Shown here in pieces: positions 36,053 to 44,496 of a DNA stretch of 64,000 nt. A program made the position numbers and the translations under genes. Position 1 is the stretch's first letter; every line of letters begins with the position of its first letter. The notes below the pieces were generated by a model. That model did not search any database and was not told where the DNA came from. It saw only the letters and a list, made by a program, of their open reading frames with translations. The stretch comes from Rhizobium rhododendri. GTDB lineage: Bacteria > Pseudomonadota > Alphaproteobacteria > Rhizobiales > Rhizobiaceae. The stretch covers positions 1 through 64,000 of the forward strand of contig NZ_CP117268.1 of NCBI RefSeq assembly GCF_007000325.2, written 5' to 3'.

Positions 36053-36930
36053 TGGATCCGGTATTTCATCGGGCGCAGCTTGCCGTGCCGGTCGCCTGCC
36101 TCTTGATCGTTGGATGCATTTTGCCGCTCGCCTTGCTGGCGGTGTTCAGCGTCTTCGAGGTGGATCTCGATGCTTTCACGCTCGTTCCGGCCTTTTCCGG
36201 GAAAAGCTGGGCGCAGATGTTTAGCAATCCGGTCTTTGCGTTTCTGATCGGCAAGGCTGTTGTCTCAGGCGCAGGCACCGCCGTGCTGGCCGCCACTGTC
36301 GGCTACCCGATCGCTATTTCGATGACGCGCCTCTCGGTTCTCTGGAAAGGGATCGGTAGCATCGTTCTTCTGACGCCGCTTTATACCGGCGAAATTGTCC
36401 GCATTTATGCCTGGCGGGTTGTTCTCGGCTCGGAAGGCCTGATCAACGCCGCTCTGCAATGGGTCGGCATTATCCGTGAACCGTTGAAGTTCCTGTTGTT
36501 TACACCGTTCACCACGCATCTTGTGCTGCTCTACAACAACCTGCCCTTCATGGTGCTGGCAATCTGGATTTCGGCTGAACTGATCGACCATCGCCTGATA
36601 GAAGCGGCAAGGGATCTGGGTGCCCGCCCTCTGGACGCGTTTTTCAAGGTTATCCTTCCCCTGACGACGCCCGGACTGGCTGTCGGCGTGTTTACCGTCT
36701 TTGCACTTGCCGCAGGTGACATGATGACGCCAAGTCTTCTCGGGGGAACGTCTGGTGCTACTCCGATGGCCATGATCGACAATTTGTTCGGAACCGCCTT
36801 CGACTGGCCGCTGGCATCGGCGCTTTCCCTCAGCCTTCTCATCGTTCTTTTCGTGCTTGCCAGCGGCTTTTTAACAATCCTTCTGCGGGTTAGTGGCGCC
36901 AAGGCAGTGTTTCGATGGGGTGCAAGATGA
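36052..36930 (+). CDS. Polyamine-type ABC permease 1 (PotB/PotH-like)
   Basis: A 292-residue inner-membrane protein with about six membrane segments. The conserved cytoplasmic coupling loop is IEAARDLGARPLDAFFKVIL (EAA motif) near residues 182-201, and the periplasmic/membrane region GGTSGATPMAMIDNLF is typical of PotB. It starts on the last base of the ATPase stop and overlaps the next permease by 4 bp. Confidence 0.94.
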   Translation: MDPVFHRAQLAVPVACLLIVGCILPLALLAVFSVFEVDLDAFTLVPAFSGKSWAQMFSNPVFAFLIGKAVVSGAGTAVLAATVGYPIAISMTRLSVLWKGIGSIVLLTPLYTGEIVRIYAWRVVLGSEGLINAALQWVGIIREPLKFLLFTPFTTHLVLLYNNLPFMVLAIWISAELIDHRLIEAARDLGARPLDAFFKVILPLTTPGLAVGVFTVFALAAGDMMTPSLLGGTSGATPMAMIDNLFGTAFDWPLASALSLSLLIVLFVLASGFLTILLRVSGAKAVFRWGAR

Positions 36931-37724
36931 ACCGTATGGTCATTCTCACGCTCGCGCTCGCCGGATGCTTCTTCTATCTTCCGATCGTCGTTCTCGGAAT
37001 ATTCTCTTTCAACGCCGCAAGCACCATGGCTTTCCCCTTGAGCGGCTTCACCCTCTCCTGGTACGGCAGTCTTTTGGGGAATGACGCCTTTCGGGGCGGC
37101 TTTGCCACCAGCTTCTTGATCGCTCAGCCTGTGGGCTTGCTGGGTGCTCTCCTTGGCCTCATGGCCGCACTGGCCCTGACATCGCCACGCATGAAGTTTC
37201 GGGCAGCATTTGCTATCCTGGTTCTCGTGCCCTTTCTGGTGCCGAAGACGGTCCTTTCGATCGCGCAGGCCATGCTCATGAGCTGGGTGGGGCTGGGTCG
37301 CGGTGCGACTGCGCTGATCCTGGCTGAGACTCTGGTCGTCGTTCCCTTCACCACCACCATACTTGCCGCTGTGATGGTTCGTCTCGACCCGCGTCTTGAG
37401 GAAGCAGCGCGAGATCTCGGCGCAACGCCGTGGCAAAGTTTCCGGCGTGTCCTGCTGCCGCAGCTGAGCGTCGCGCTGAGTGCGGCCTATTCCATCGGCG
37501 TCATCCTCTCCCTGGCCGATCTTACCATCTCCATGTTCCTTGCCGGACGAACGCAGCCCCTGTCGCTGATCGTCGCATCGGAGTTCCGGCGCGAACTCAA
37601 ACCCGACCTCAATGCCATGCAAGTTGCGGTACTCGTGCTGACGGCTCTGATCGTGGCGCTGACCGAACTCAATCGCCGCCGCCGCTTGCGTGGCCGTATG
37701 GCGCATTTGCGAGACCAGCTATGA
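36927..37724 (+). CDS. Polyamine-type ABC permease 2 (PotC/PotI-like)
   Basis: A 265-residue permease. The first helix is MVILTLALAGCFFYLPIVVL, and FSFNAASTMAFPLSGFTLSW is the PotC-type periplasmic segment. The EAA loop is LEEAARDLGATPWQSFRRVL. I used the ATG at 36927, which overlaps the previous stop as ATGA. The stop in turn overlaps the start of the FAD enzyme, tying transport to catabolism in one message. Confidence 0.94.
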   Translation: MNRMVILTLALAGCFFYLPIVVLGIFSFNAASTMAFPLSGFTLSWYGSLLGNDAFRGGFATSFLIAQPVGLLGALLGLMAALALTSPRMKFRAAFAILVLVPFLVPKTVLSIAQAMLMSWVGLGRGATALILAETLVVVPFTTTILAAVMVRLDPRLEEAARDLGATPWQSFRRVLLPQLSVALSAAYSIGVILSLADLTISMFLAGRTQPLSLIVASEFRRELKPDLNAMQVAVLVLTALIVALTELNRRRRLRGRMAHLRDQL

Positions 37725-39235
37725 TGATTTCCCCCGTCGATATCCCAGGGACGGCCCTTGACGACTTGAAGCAGGCAGCGCTTGCCGATCTTGCAGCACT
37801 TGGCTATCCGAGCGCGCCGTGGCTCAGCGATCTACCAAGGCCCGACGCCGCAGAGATTGCCGATGTCATCGTTGTCGGCGGTGGCCAGTCCGGCGTCACG
37901 ATAGCGGCCGCCCTGAAATGGGACGGGCTCAGGCGTATCCGCGTGCTGGATAGCAGTGCACCGGGCGCAGAGGGTCCGTGGCTGACGTTTGCGCGCATGG
38001 AAGAGTTGCGCACGCCGAAAACTCAGGTCGGCAACGAGTTCAACGTCGTCAACCTGTCCGTACGCCGCTGGTTCGAAACACGCTACGGGCAGCAAGCTTG
38101 GGCGGAACTGCCGCGCATTCCGCGCACGGACTGGAAGGCCTATCTCGACTGGTATGCCGACGTATTCGAGATCGCCATCACCAACCATTGCACGGTTCTG
38201 GATGTTGCGCCGGACGGCGACCTCATCGCGGTAACCACCAGCATTAGCGGCAGGGTTGAAAAATGCCTGGCGAGAACTGTCGTGCTGGCCACCGGATACG
38301 ATGGCGCCGGCGCATGGAGGGTGCCGGCAATCGTCTCTGGCTCGCTTGCGCCAGACAGGTTCGATCACACCAACGGTCCGGTCGATTTCGGAGCATTGAA
38401 GGGCCGGCGCGTCGGCGTGCTTGGCCATGGGGCCTCTGCATTCGATAATGCCATCAAGGCACTGGAAGCAGGTGCTGCCTCCGTCGATCTCTGCTTCCGG
38501 CGTGCGCGACTGCCCCGCACCAATCCTCACCGCGCTGTCGAGACGCCCGGAATGATGACGCATTACCCCGATCTCTCCGAAACCACGCGCTGGAATATAG
38601 CCAGGTTCTTCCGCAGTGCCGATCAGCCACCGCCGGTGCGTAGTTTCGAGACGGCGATGAGCCTCGACAATTTCCGGCTGCGTCCCGCCACGCCCTGGCT
38701 GGACGTCTCTCAGCAGGCCGATGCAATCCATGTAACGACCCCCAACGGTATCCTGGAGTTCGATCACCTGCTTCTTGCCACGGGCATGGATGTCGATCTC
38801 GCCGCAAGACCTGAACTTAAAACCCTTCACGACCGGGTTGCTCTCTGGGGCGACCGCTATACCCCGCAAGACGGCAGCGCCGATGCCCGACTTGCGCGTT
38901 TCCCCTACCTCGACGGCTTCTACGGATTCATCCCGAGGGATCCAGATGAGACATGGGTCAGCCGGGTGTTCGCGTTCAACAGCAGCAGCTTTGTCAGTCA
39001 CGGCCCTCACTCCACCTCCATCAGTGGGCACAAGCATGCGGTGCCAAGGCTGGTGCGCGGCGTTCTGCGCCGGCTGCTTCTCGATCGCGAAAAGGAGATA
39101 TTGCCGGAGCTGGTCTCCTACGTCTCGGCGGACCTCCCTGTACCGGATGACTTCGAAACAGTGGTAGCCGAGGCCAATCGGCAAGCGGCTAGTTTGCTTG
39201 AAACCGGCAGATCCGATTTGCGGAGTGGCACGTGA
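37721..39235 (+). CDS. FAD/NAD(P)-binding oxidoreductase, monooxygenase-like
   Basis: A 504-residue flavoprotein with two Rossmann motifs: VIVVGGGQSGVTIAAAL (about residues 47-63) for FAD and VGVLGHGASAFDNAI (about 230-244) for NAD(P)H, plus ATG-type motifs VVLATGYDG and LLLATGMD. This layout is shared by flavin monooxygenases of the BVMO/N-hydroxylase kind and related reductases. I did not find a clear BVMO fingerprint (FxGxxxHxxxW), so 'monooxygenase' is a guess. The start at 37721 overlaps the permease stop (ATGA); a second ATG follows at 37724. It probably carries out an early oxidation of the imported compound. Confidence 0.78.
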   Translation: MMISPVDIPGTALDDLKQAALADLAALGYPSAPWLSDLPRPDAAEIADVIVVGGGQSGVTIAAALKWDGLRRIRVLDSSAPGAEGPWLTFARMEELRTPKTQVGNEFNVVNLSVRRWFETRYGQQAWAELPRIPRTDWKAYLDWYADVFEIAITNHCTVLDVAPDGDLIAVTTSISGRVEKCLARTVVLATGYDGAGAWRVPAIVSGSLAPDRFDHTNGPVDFGALKGRRVGVLGHGASAFDNAIKALEAGAASVDLCFRRARLPRTNPHRAVETPGMMTHYPDLSETTRWNIARFFRSADQPPPVRSFETAMSLDNFRLRPATPWLDVSQQADAIHVTTPNGILEFDHLLLATGMDVDLAARPELKTLHDRVALWGDRYTPQDGSADARLARFPYLDGFYGFIPRDPDETWVSRVFAFNSSSFVSHGPHSTSISGHKHAVPRLVRGVLRRLLLDREKEILPELVSYVSADLPVPDDFETVVAEANRQAASLLETGRSDLRSGT

Positions 39236-40050
39236 CCCAATCCTTTTATTGGGCGGATCATTCGACCGCCGACTTTGCAGCCCGCGATTTGAGCGAGACT
39301 GTCGTTATCCTGCCGATCGCAGCTGTCGAGCAACATGGGCCGCATCTTCCCGTGCAGGTGGATGCGGCCATAAACGCTGCCATCCTGGACCGCATGGTGC
39401 GGTTGCTCGACACGAACGCAGACGTCCTGATCCTGCCGTCGATCGGCATCGGCAAGTCCGACGAGCATTTGGCATATCCCGGTACGCTTACCGTATCGGC
39501 CCAGACACTTCGCCTCGTCTGGCTCGATGTGGCCAGAAGCGTAAAACGCGCCGGTGCGCGCAAAATCATCCTGTTCAATTCGCATGGCGGCCAGATTTCC
39601 CTCATGGAAATGACCTGCCGGGATATCCGTGTAGAGCTCGATATGCTTGCGGTCGCTTGCTCCTGGTTCAGGATCGCAGAGGTCGATGACCTGTTTTCGG
39701 CCGCGGAAATCACGCACGGCATTCACGGCGGCGATATCGAGACCAGTATGATGCTAGCCATCGCGCCAGAGCTGGTGGCCATGGACAAGGCAGAGGATTT
39801 CGTACCCTTGACCGTGGAAATCGAAAAGTCCGGCAGCCCGTTGACTGCTGAAGGCGCGGTCGGCTTTGGCTGGCAGGCGCAGGACCTTCACCCGGCAGGT
39901 GTCAGCGGGAATGCCGCCAATGCCGACGCCACCAAGGGCGCTCTCGTGCTTGACCGGGCGGCCGCGGGGTTGGTGCGCCTGATTGCGGCAACGGGCGATT
40001 TTGACATGGAGAGGCTTACCTCCGAAACCCGCTTTTCGGCCGGGAGATAA
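39232..40050 (+). CDS. Creatininase-family amidohydrolase
   Basis: A 272-residue metal-dependent hydrolase. Creatininases open cyclic or linear C-N amide bonds using two metals. Expected ligands are visible in VEQHGPHLPVQVDA near residues 32-45 (Glu, His, Asp), NSHGGQ near 121, and HGGDIETSMML near 165, where HAGEIETS is the commoner form. The start is GTG at 39232, overlapping the preceding stop as GTGA. Relatives include creatinine amidohydrolase, formamide hydrolases in cofactor pathways and mycofactocin/PQQ-linked proteins. Here it is likely catabolic. Confidence 0.88.
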   Translation: MTQSFYWADHSTADFAARDLSETVVILPIAAVEQHGPHLPVQVDAAINAAILDRMVRLLDTNADVLILPSIGIGKSDEHLAYPGTLTVSAQTLRLVWLDVARSVKRAGARKIILFNSHGGQISLMEMTCRDIRVELDMLAVACSWFRIAEVDDLFSAAEITHGIHGGDIETSMMLAIAPELVAMDKAEDFVPLTVEIEKSGSPLTAEGAVGFGWQAQDLHPAGVSGNAANADATKGALVLDRAAAGLVRLIAATGDFDMERLTSETRFSAGR

Positions 40051-40052
40051 CC

Positions 40053-41711
40053 ATGCTGGCACTTCGCGACATCGAAAATCTTCGGATGCCTATGGCGGAC
40101 GGTCTTTACCTGGCGGCCGACGTTTATCGTCCTGTGGGCCCCGAACGCTATCCTGTTCTGGTCATGCGCCTTCCCTATGGGCGTAAAGTTGCCTCGACTG
40201 TCGTCCTTGCCCATCCCGCATGGTATGCGGCGCAAGGCTACATCGTGCTGGTGCAGGATGTTCGTGGCCGGGGTGATTCCGAGGGTGTATTCAGGGTACT
40301 CGAAGACGATGTTGCCGACGGCGCGCAGACGCTGTCGCTGGCGGCCGATCTCGACGGTTGCAACGGCATGGTGGCGAGCTACGGCTTCAGCTACCACGGC
40401 ATGAACCAGTTCCTAGCCCTTGCCGGCGCCAAGAAGACCGGCGGAAAATTGCCCGATGCCATGGCCATCGCCATGGCGGCTTTCGATGTCCGCAATCACT
40501 GGGCATTCGAAGGCGATGGGTTTCGGCTTCAGTCCAACCAGATGTGGGCGTGCCAGATGGCCGTCGAAAACGCCAGGCGGGCCGGCGATCTTGCCACCGC
40601 TCACATGTTACATGCCGCAAAGCCGTCCCTGCATTCCGGTGTTCTCTCGGGAAAGCCTGAGGCTTTGCAGCAGGCAGCACGCTACACGCATTACCAGGAC
40701 TGGCTGACCGACGATCCCTCCTATTGGGGTTCAAGGTCGCCAAAATCGCTTCTTGAAGGTATGACGCTGGATGTGCCTGTGCTGCATGTCGGTGGATGGA
40801 ACGACATTATGCTCGAAGGCACATTCGCAGCCTTCGAGGAGTTTTCCGTTGGCGGCAGTCTGCAGCGACTGTGTGTTGGACCCTGGTCGCACATTCCCTG
40901 GGGCCGACGGGTCGGCGCCCTCGATGCCGGGGCGGAGGCTGCAGACGGCATAGACCGCCAGATCGTCGGCTTCTTCGACGAAGTGCTCAAAGGCCGCGAG
41001 AATATCGAACCGAAGATCAAGCTTTATGACGTCTTCGACAAGGCCTGGGCCGGCTTCGAGCGGCTTCCGGACGCGCAGACACTTGTGCTTCATCTCGCAT
41101 CTGACGGTCGTGCAGCGGCAACGAGCACGGATGGATCGCTTGTTGAAACGCCAGGGCCTTCGAGAATTGACCACCTCGTGCACGATCCATGGCGGCCAGC
41201 ACCGAGCGTGGGCCTTCATCTCGGAACGCCTGCCGATTTTGCCGACAGGTCGGACGTCGACGATAGGGCCGATGTGCTCGTCTATACCTCGAAACCTTTC
41301 GCCCTCCCGGTTCTGCTGAGTGGAGTGGCGGAAGTCGATCTTTTCGTCACTGCCGACAGGCCGAGTTTCGACCTCGATTGCACGTTGAGCACAGTGGCCC
41401 CGGATGGAGCCGTAATTTGCTTGACGTCGACACATAAGACAATAACGGCGAATAAAGATGGACTGGCCGTTCTGCTGAGGTTACGGCCGACGTATCTGAC
41501 GATCCCGGCGGGATATTGCCTGCGCCTGTCGATCCAGTCAGCCTCTTTCCCCGCCTTCCCCGTCAATCCGGGCACCGGCGCACGCCCCCAGGACGCGAGC
41601 GTCACGGATCGGCTTGTCACGACCCTCATGCTCCGCTCCGGCGACGGCTACCCCTCCGTCTTGCGCTTACCGATGCTGTCGCAGGCCACTGCCGGCGGTA
41701 CAGCATCGTAA
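40053..41711 (+). CDS. CocE/NonD-type alpha/beta hydrolase (peptidase S15 family)
   Basis: A 552-residue serine hydrolase. The fold and triad match cocaine esterase and X-Pro dipeptidyl acylases: nucleophile Ser in YGFSYHGMNQ near residue 112, Asp in HVGGWNDIMLEGT, and His in VGPWSHIPWGRR. VLVQDVRGRGDSEG is the hallmark strand before the nucleophile. The C-terminal jelly-roll domain (DRSDVDDRADVLVYTSKP onward) is present. Such enzymes cleave esters or amides. It follows the creatininase-like gene by two bases and precedes the questin-oxidase-like gene by 16. Confidence 0.88.
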   Translation: MLALRDIENLRMPMADGLYLAADVYRPVGPERYPVLVMRLPYGRKVASTVVLAHPAWYAAQGYIVLVQDVRGRGDSEGVFRVLEDDVADGAQTLSLAADLDGCNGMVASYGFSYHGMNQFLALAGAKKTGGKLPDAMAIAMAAFDVRNHWAFEGDGFRLQSNQMWACQMAVENARRAGDLATAHMLHAAKPSLHSGVLSGKPEALQQAARYTHYQDWLTDDPSYWGSRSPKSLLEGMTLDVPVLHVGGWNDIMLEGTFAAFEEFSVGGSLQRLCVGPWSHIPWGRRVGALDAGAEAADGIDRQIVGFFDEVLKGRENIEPKIKLYDVFDKAWAGFERLPDAQTLVLHLASDGRAAATSTDGSLVETPGPSRIDHLVHDPWRPAPSVGLHLGTPADFADRSDVDDRADVLVYTSKPFALPVLLSGVAEVDLFVTADRPSFDLDCTLSTVAPDGAVICLTSTHKTITANKDGLAVLLRLRPTYLTIPAGYCLRLSIQSASFPAFPVNPGTGARPQDASVTDRLVTTLMLRSGDGYPSVLRLPMLSQATAGGTAS

Positions 41712-41727
41712 AAGAGAAGTTTGATCA

Positions 41728-42777
41728 ATGACTGCAACAGAAAACCTATCCGAAGGACTGGAGGCTGTCATGGGCGACATGCCGGCATGGGGCTCGGAGT
41801 TCTCACGCACCTTCGCCAATCATGCTCCCATGGTACTCGTCGCACTGGACCGGATAGGCGGCACGCCGTCTCAGCTTCGGCGCTTCTTCAACCACTACAG
41901 AGATACAAAGCAACTGCTGCCATTCGCGTTGCCTTTGAAGCCACTCAACCGCGACAGCTGGAAGACTGCGATCGGGATACGCGAACGGGAACCGGATCTG
42001 CGAATTTTCTTTACCGGCGAACTGGCGCGCCTGGGCATTCATGAGGCTTTGCAGCTCTATCTACCGGATCTTGCCGACGGCATCGCAGCCAGCGCCTTTC
42101 ACGCATTGATGCGAACGGCTTACGGCGTGCTTCGGGACGACAACACCGATATCGCAATTGCGCTTGCCTACTGGGCGGCAACCTATCTGCCACTTCCGGC
42201 GGCCAGGGGAGCGCACCCAATCACGACCGATCCAGCCGAAGTTCTCGTTCTGACAGCAAGTCTCACGCCATTACACGGGATGCAGCTTCACGACCTGCTG
42301 TGGCAAAATATGCGCGATGCCAGCAGCGTTCCCGAGTTTGCACCCGTGGTGGACTGGCTTGATATCGGGCCTGGCACACTGCAAAAAATGGCGGCCACGG
42401 CGCTTTCCGTCTTTGCGGCAACCCAGCATTTTGCGGCACTTCACATCATCACCGGGTTGCACTGGATCCGTCTCCTCGAGCCTCATTGCGACGAGGCCGC
42501 GTTCCACCGGATGTTGCGGGTGTTCTGGCAAGGGATCGCCGCGCTCATGGGTGAGCTTGGTTTTCCGGAAATTCCGGAGGCGAGCCAGCTTGATCGCTGG
42601 CGTCATATCGAAGTGCCGGATTGGCCCGAACTGCATGCGATCGCCGCGCGCAGTTACGACGAACACGATATCAGTCTTGCTTTTTCGGCCAGCGAAGAAA
42701 TGAAGGTCTACGGGGATCCGCTCTATCGCGTTGTTGTCGCCCGTCGACTCGGGCTTATCGGAGACTATACCAAATGA
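41728..42777 (+). CDS. Questin-oxidase-family-like protein (DUF4243)
   Basis: A 349-residue helical protein that I match by pattern to the questin oxidase family: HALMRTAYGVLRDDNTDIAI followed by ALAYWAATYLPL near residues 129-160, with scattered conserved histidines (TPLHGMQLHD; FHRMLRVFW). Fungal members perform ring-opening oxidation of anthraquinones; bacterial members are essentially uncharacterised. It has no signal peptide or flavin motif of its own and might use the FAD enzyme encoded upstream. The stop overlaps the amidohydrolase start (ATGA), so it is clearly part of the operon. Family assignment needs a profile search. Confidence 0.65.
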   Translation: MTATENLSEGLEAVMGDMPAWGSEFSRTFANHAPMVLVALDRIGGTPSQLRRFFNHYRDTKQLLPFALPLKPLNRDSWKTAIGIREREPDLRIFFTGELARLGIHEALQLYLPDLADGIAASAFHALMRTAYGVLRDDNTDIAIALAYWAATYLPLPAARGAHPITTDPAEVLVLTASLTPLHGMQLHDLLWQNMRDASSVPEFAPVVDWLDIGPGTLQKMAATALSVFAATQHFAALHIITGLHWIRLLEPHCDEAAFHRMLRVFWQGIAALMGELGFPEIPEASQLDRWRHIEVPDWPELHAIAARSYDEHDISLAFSASEEMKVYGDPLYRVVVARRLGLIGDYTK

Positions 42778-44348
42778 GCCCGGACGCATCCATCACAGGC
42801 GATTGCATCATTGAGGCCGGGACAGTGTTGTCGGGGCTTATGCCGGATGGCAGCATGTCGATGCGCCATGACGTCGGCATCCGGGTGGATCGCGGGATGA
42901 TCGCGCAGATCGGGGCGATGGAAGCCGTCACATACGGCAACGACCATCTGCCCCGTTTCGGATCTGCCGAGATGATTGCCATGCCGGGGCTCGTCAATAG
43001 CCATCATCATTTCGGCGTCACGCCGCTGATGCAGGGCGTGCCCTTCGCGCCGCTGGAATTATGGCTGCCGCAGTTTCGGGCGATGCGCCAGGTCGATACG
43101 CGGCTGGATACGCTCTATTCCGCCATCGAGATGCTGGAGAGTGGCACCACGACGGTGCAGCATATCAACAGCGGAATGGCCGGCGCGCCGGACGCCTGGA
43201 TGGCTGCTGCGAATGCGACGCTCAACGCCTATGGCGAGATCGGCATGCGGGCCGGCTTTTCCTTCATGATCCGTGACCGCAATATTCTGACTTACGATGA
43301 CGACGCCAAGGTGCTGGCCGCCCTTCCGGATACCGTTCGCAGCTGGATCGCGCCGAGACTTGCGGCATCGAACATACCGGTCCCGGAGCTTCTCGGCTTC
43401 TACCGCGAGCTGCGGCAAGCCTGGCTTGCGGACCGCCCGGATCATGTGCGCATCAATCTTGCCCCGGCCAACCTGCACTGGTGCTCGGACGCATGCCTGC
43501 AGGCGATCTTCGAGACGGCGCGGCAAGCCGACGCCCAGGTTCACATGCATCTTCTCGAAACCGAACGGCAGTCGCATTTCGCGCACGACAAATTCGGCCA
43601 CAGCGCCGTCCAGCATCTGAAAGCGCTCGAATGCCTCGGGCCAAATGTGACGCTCGGGCACGGCAACTGGATGAGCCGCGAGGATATGGACATCGTAGCA
43701 GAATGCGGCTGCAGCCTGTGCCATAACGCCTCCTCGGGCCTCAGGCTCGGGAGTGGCATCGCCCCAGTCAACGAAATGCGCCGTCGCGGCATTCCGGTGG
43801 CGCTTGGCATCGACCAGTCCAACATTGCCGACGACCGCGACATGACGCTCGAAATGAAGCTGGTCTGGGCGCTGCATCGCGAAACCGGGTTTTGGAACGA
43901 ACGGCCGGATGCCGGCGCGGTGCTGCAGATGGCCACCGAACATGGCGCGAAAACTGTCGGTTTCGGTGGCTTTACCGGCAGGCTCGAACCCGGGCTACAG
44001 GCCGATATCGTCCTGATGGACAGGCGAAAGATCGGCCGGCCGCATGTGAGCGCGCGCACTCCGGTCGTCGAAAGCGTCCTGCACCGGGGTGGACGCCACG
44101 CGATCAGCCAGGTCTTCGTCGGCGGTCGTCTGGTGGTCGACGAGGGAAAGGTCACAACCATCGATCGCGACGCGGTTCTCGCCGAGATCGGCGAGCGGCT
44201 GCAGCGTCCGGAAACGCCAAGCGAGAGCCAAGCCTGGGAGGCGATAAACGCCCTCATGCCGCATCTCGAGGCGCACCACCGTCAGTTCACACCGACGCCA
44301 GGATATCGCCCCTATCGATACAATGCGATGGCGGACGGGATGGATTAG
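42774..44348 (+). CDS. Amidohydrolase, ATZ/TRZ (guanine/cytosine-deaminase-like) family
   Basis: A 524-residue metal-dependent hydrolase or deaminase. Metal and catalytic positions are seen in order: NSHHHFG near residue 75, MHLLETERQ (His plus Glu) near 259, GHGNWMSREDMD near 293, and LGIDQSN near 344. In the last, the usual LGTDG..SN aspartate is kept in a shortened form. The family dechlorinates or deaminates triazines and purines and hydrolyses S-adenosylhomocysteine analogues. The start overlaps the preceding stop as ATGA. It is the last gene of the operon and is followed by a hairpin. Confidence 0.88.
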   Translation: MSPDASITGDCIIEAGTVLSGLMPDGSMSMRHDVGIRVDRGMIAQIGAMEAVTYGNDHLPRFGSAEMIAMPGLVNSHHHFGVTPLMQGVPFAPLELWLPQFRAMRQVDTRLDTLYSAIEMLESGTTTVQHINSGMAGAPDAWMAAANATLNAYGEIGMRAGFSFMIRDRNILTYDDDAKVLAALPDTVRSWIAPRLAASNIPVPELLGFYRELRQAWLADRPDHVRINLAPANLHWCSDACLQAIFETARQADAQVHMHLLETERQSHFAHDKFGHSAVQHLKALECLGPNVTLGHGNWMSREDMDIVAECGCSLCHNASSGLRLGSGIAPVNEMRRRGIPVALGIDQSNIADDRDMTLEMKLVWALHRETGFWNERPDAGAVLQMATEHGAKTVGFGGFTGRLEPGLQADIVLMDRRKIGRPHVSARTPVVESVLHRGGRHAISQVFVGGRLVVDEGKVTTIDRDAVLAEIGERLQRPETPSESQAWEAINALMPHLEAHHRQFTPTPGYRPYRYNAMADGMD

Positions 44349-44439
44349 GGCAGATAGGGGTTGCACGGCACTTTCAGGCGACGCCGTCCGGGAAAAGAGA
44401 AAATAACAATAGCGTAAATTCAAAATGCTTCGCGTGTCC

Positions 44440-44465
44440 CCTCGGCTGCAAAACGTCAGCCGAGG
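44440..44465. terminator. Hairpin between convergent amidohydrolase and chemoreceptor genes
   Basis: CCTCGGCTG and CAGCCGAGG form a perfect 9-bp stem with an 8-nt loop, 91 bp after the amidohydrolase stop and 31 bp after the chemoreceptor stop (minus strand). Neither side has a long T-run (TTCATCT on plus), so termination is probable rather than certain. Confidence 0.65.
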
Positions 44466-44496
44466 TTCATCTCACCCATCCAGGCGCAACGCCTGG

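Noticed and set aside
37430..37720. N-terminal extension of about 97 codons on the FAD/NAD(P) oxidoreductase
   Set aside because: It overlaps the permease gene in another frame; the ATGA overlap at 37721 and the position of the FAD motif support the shorter start.
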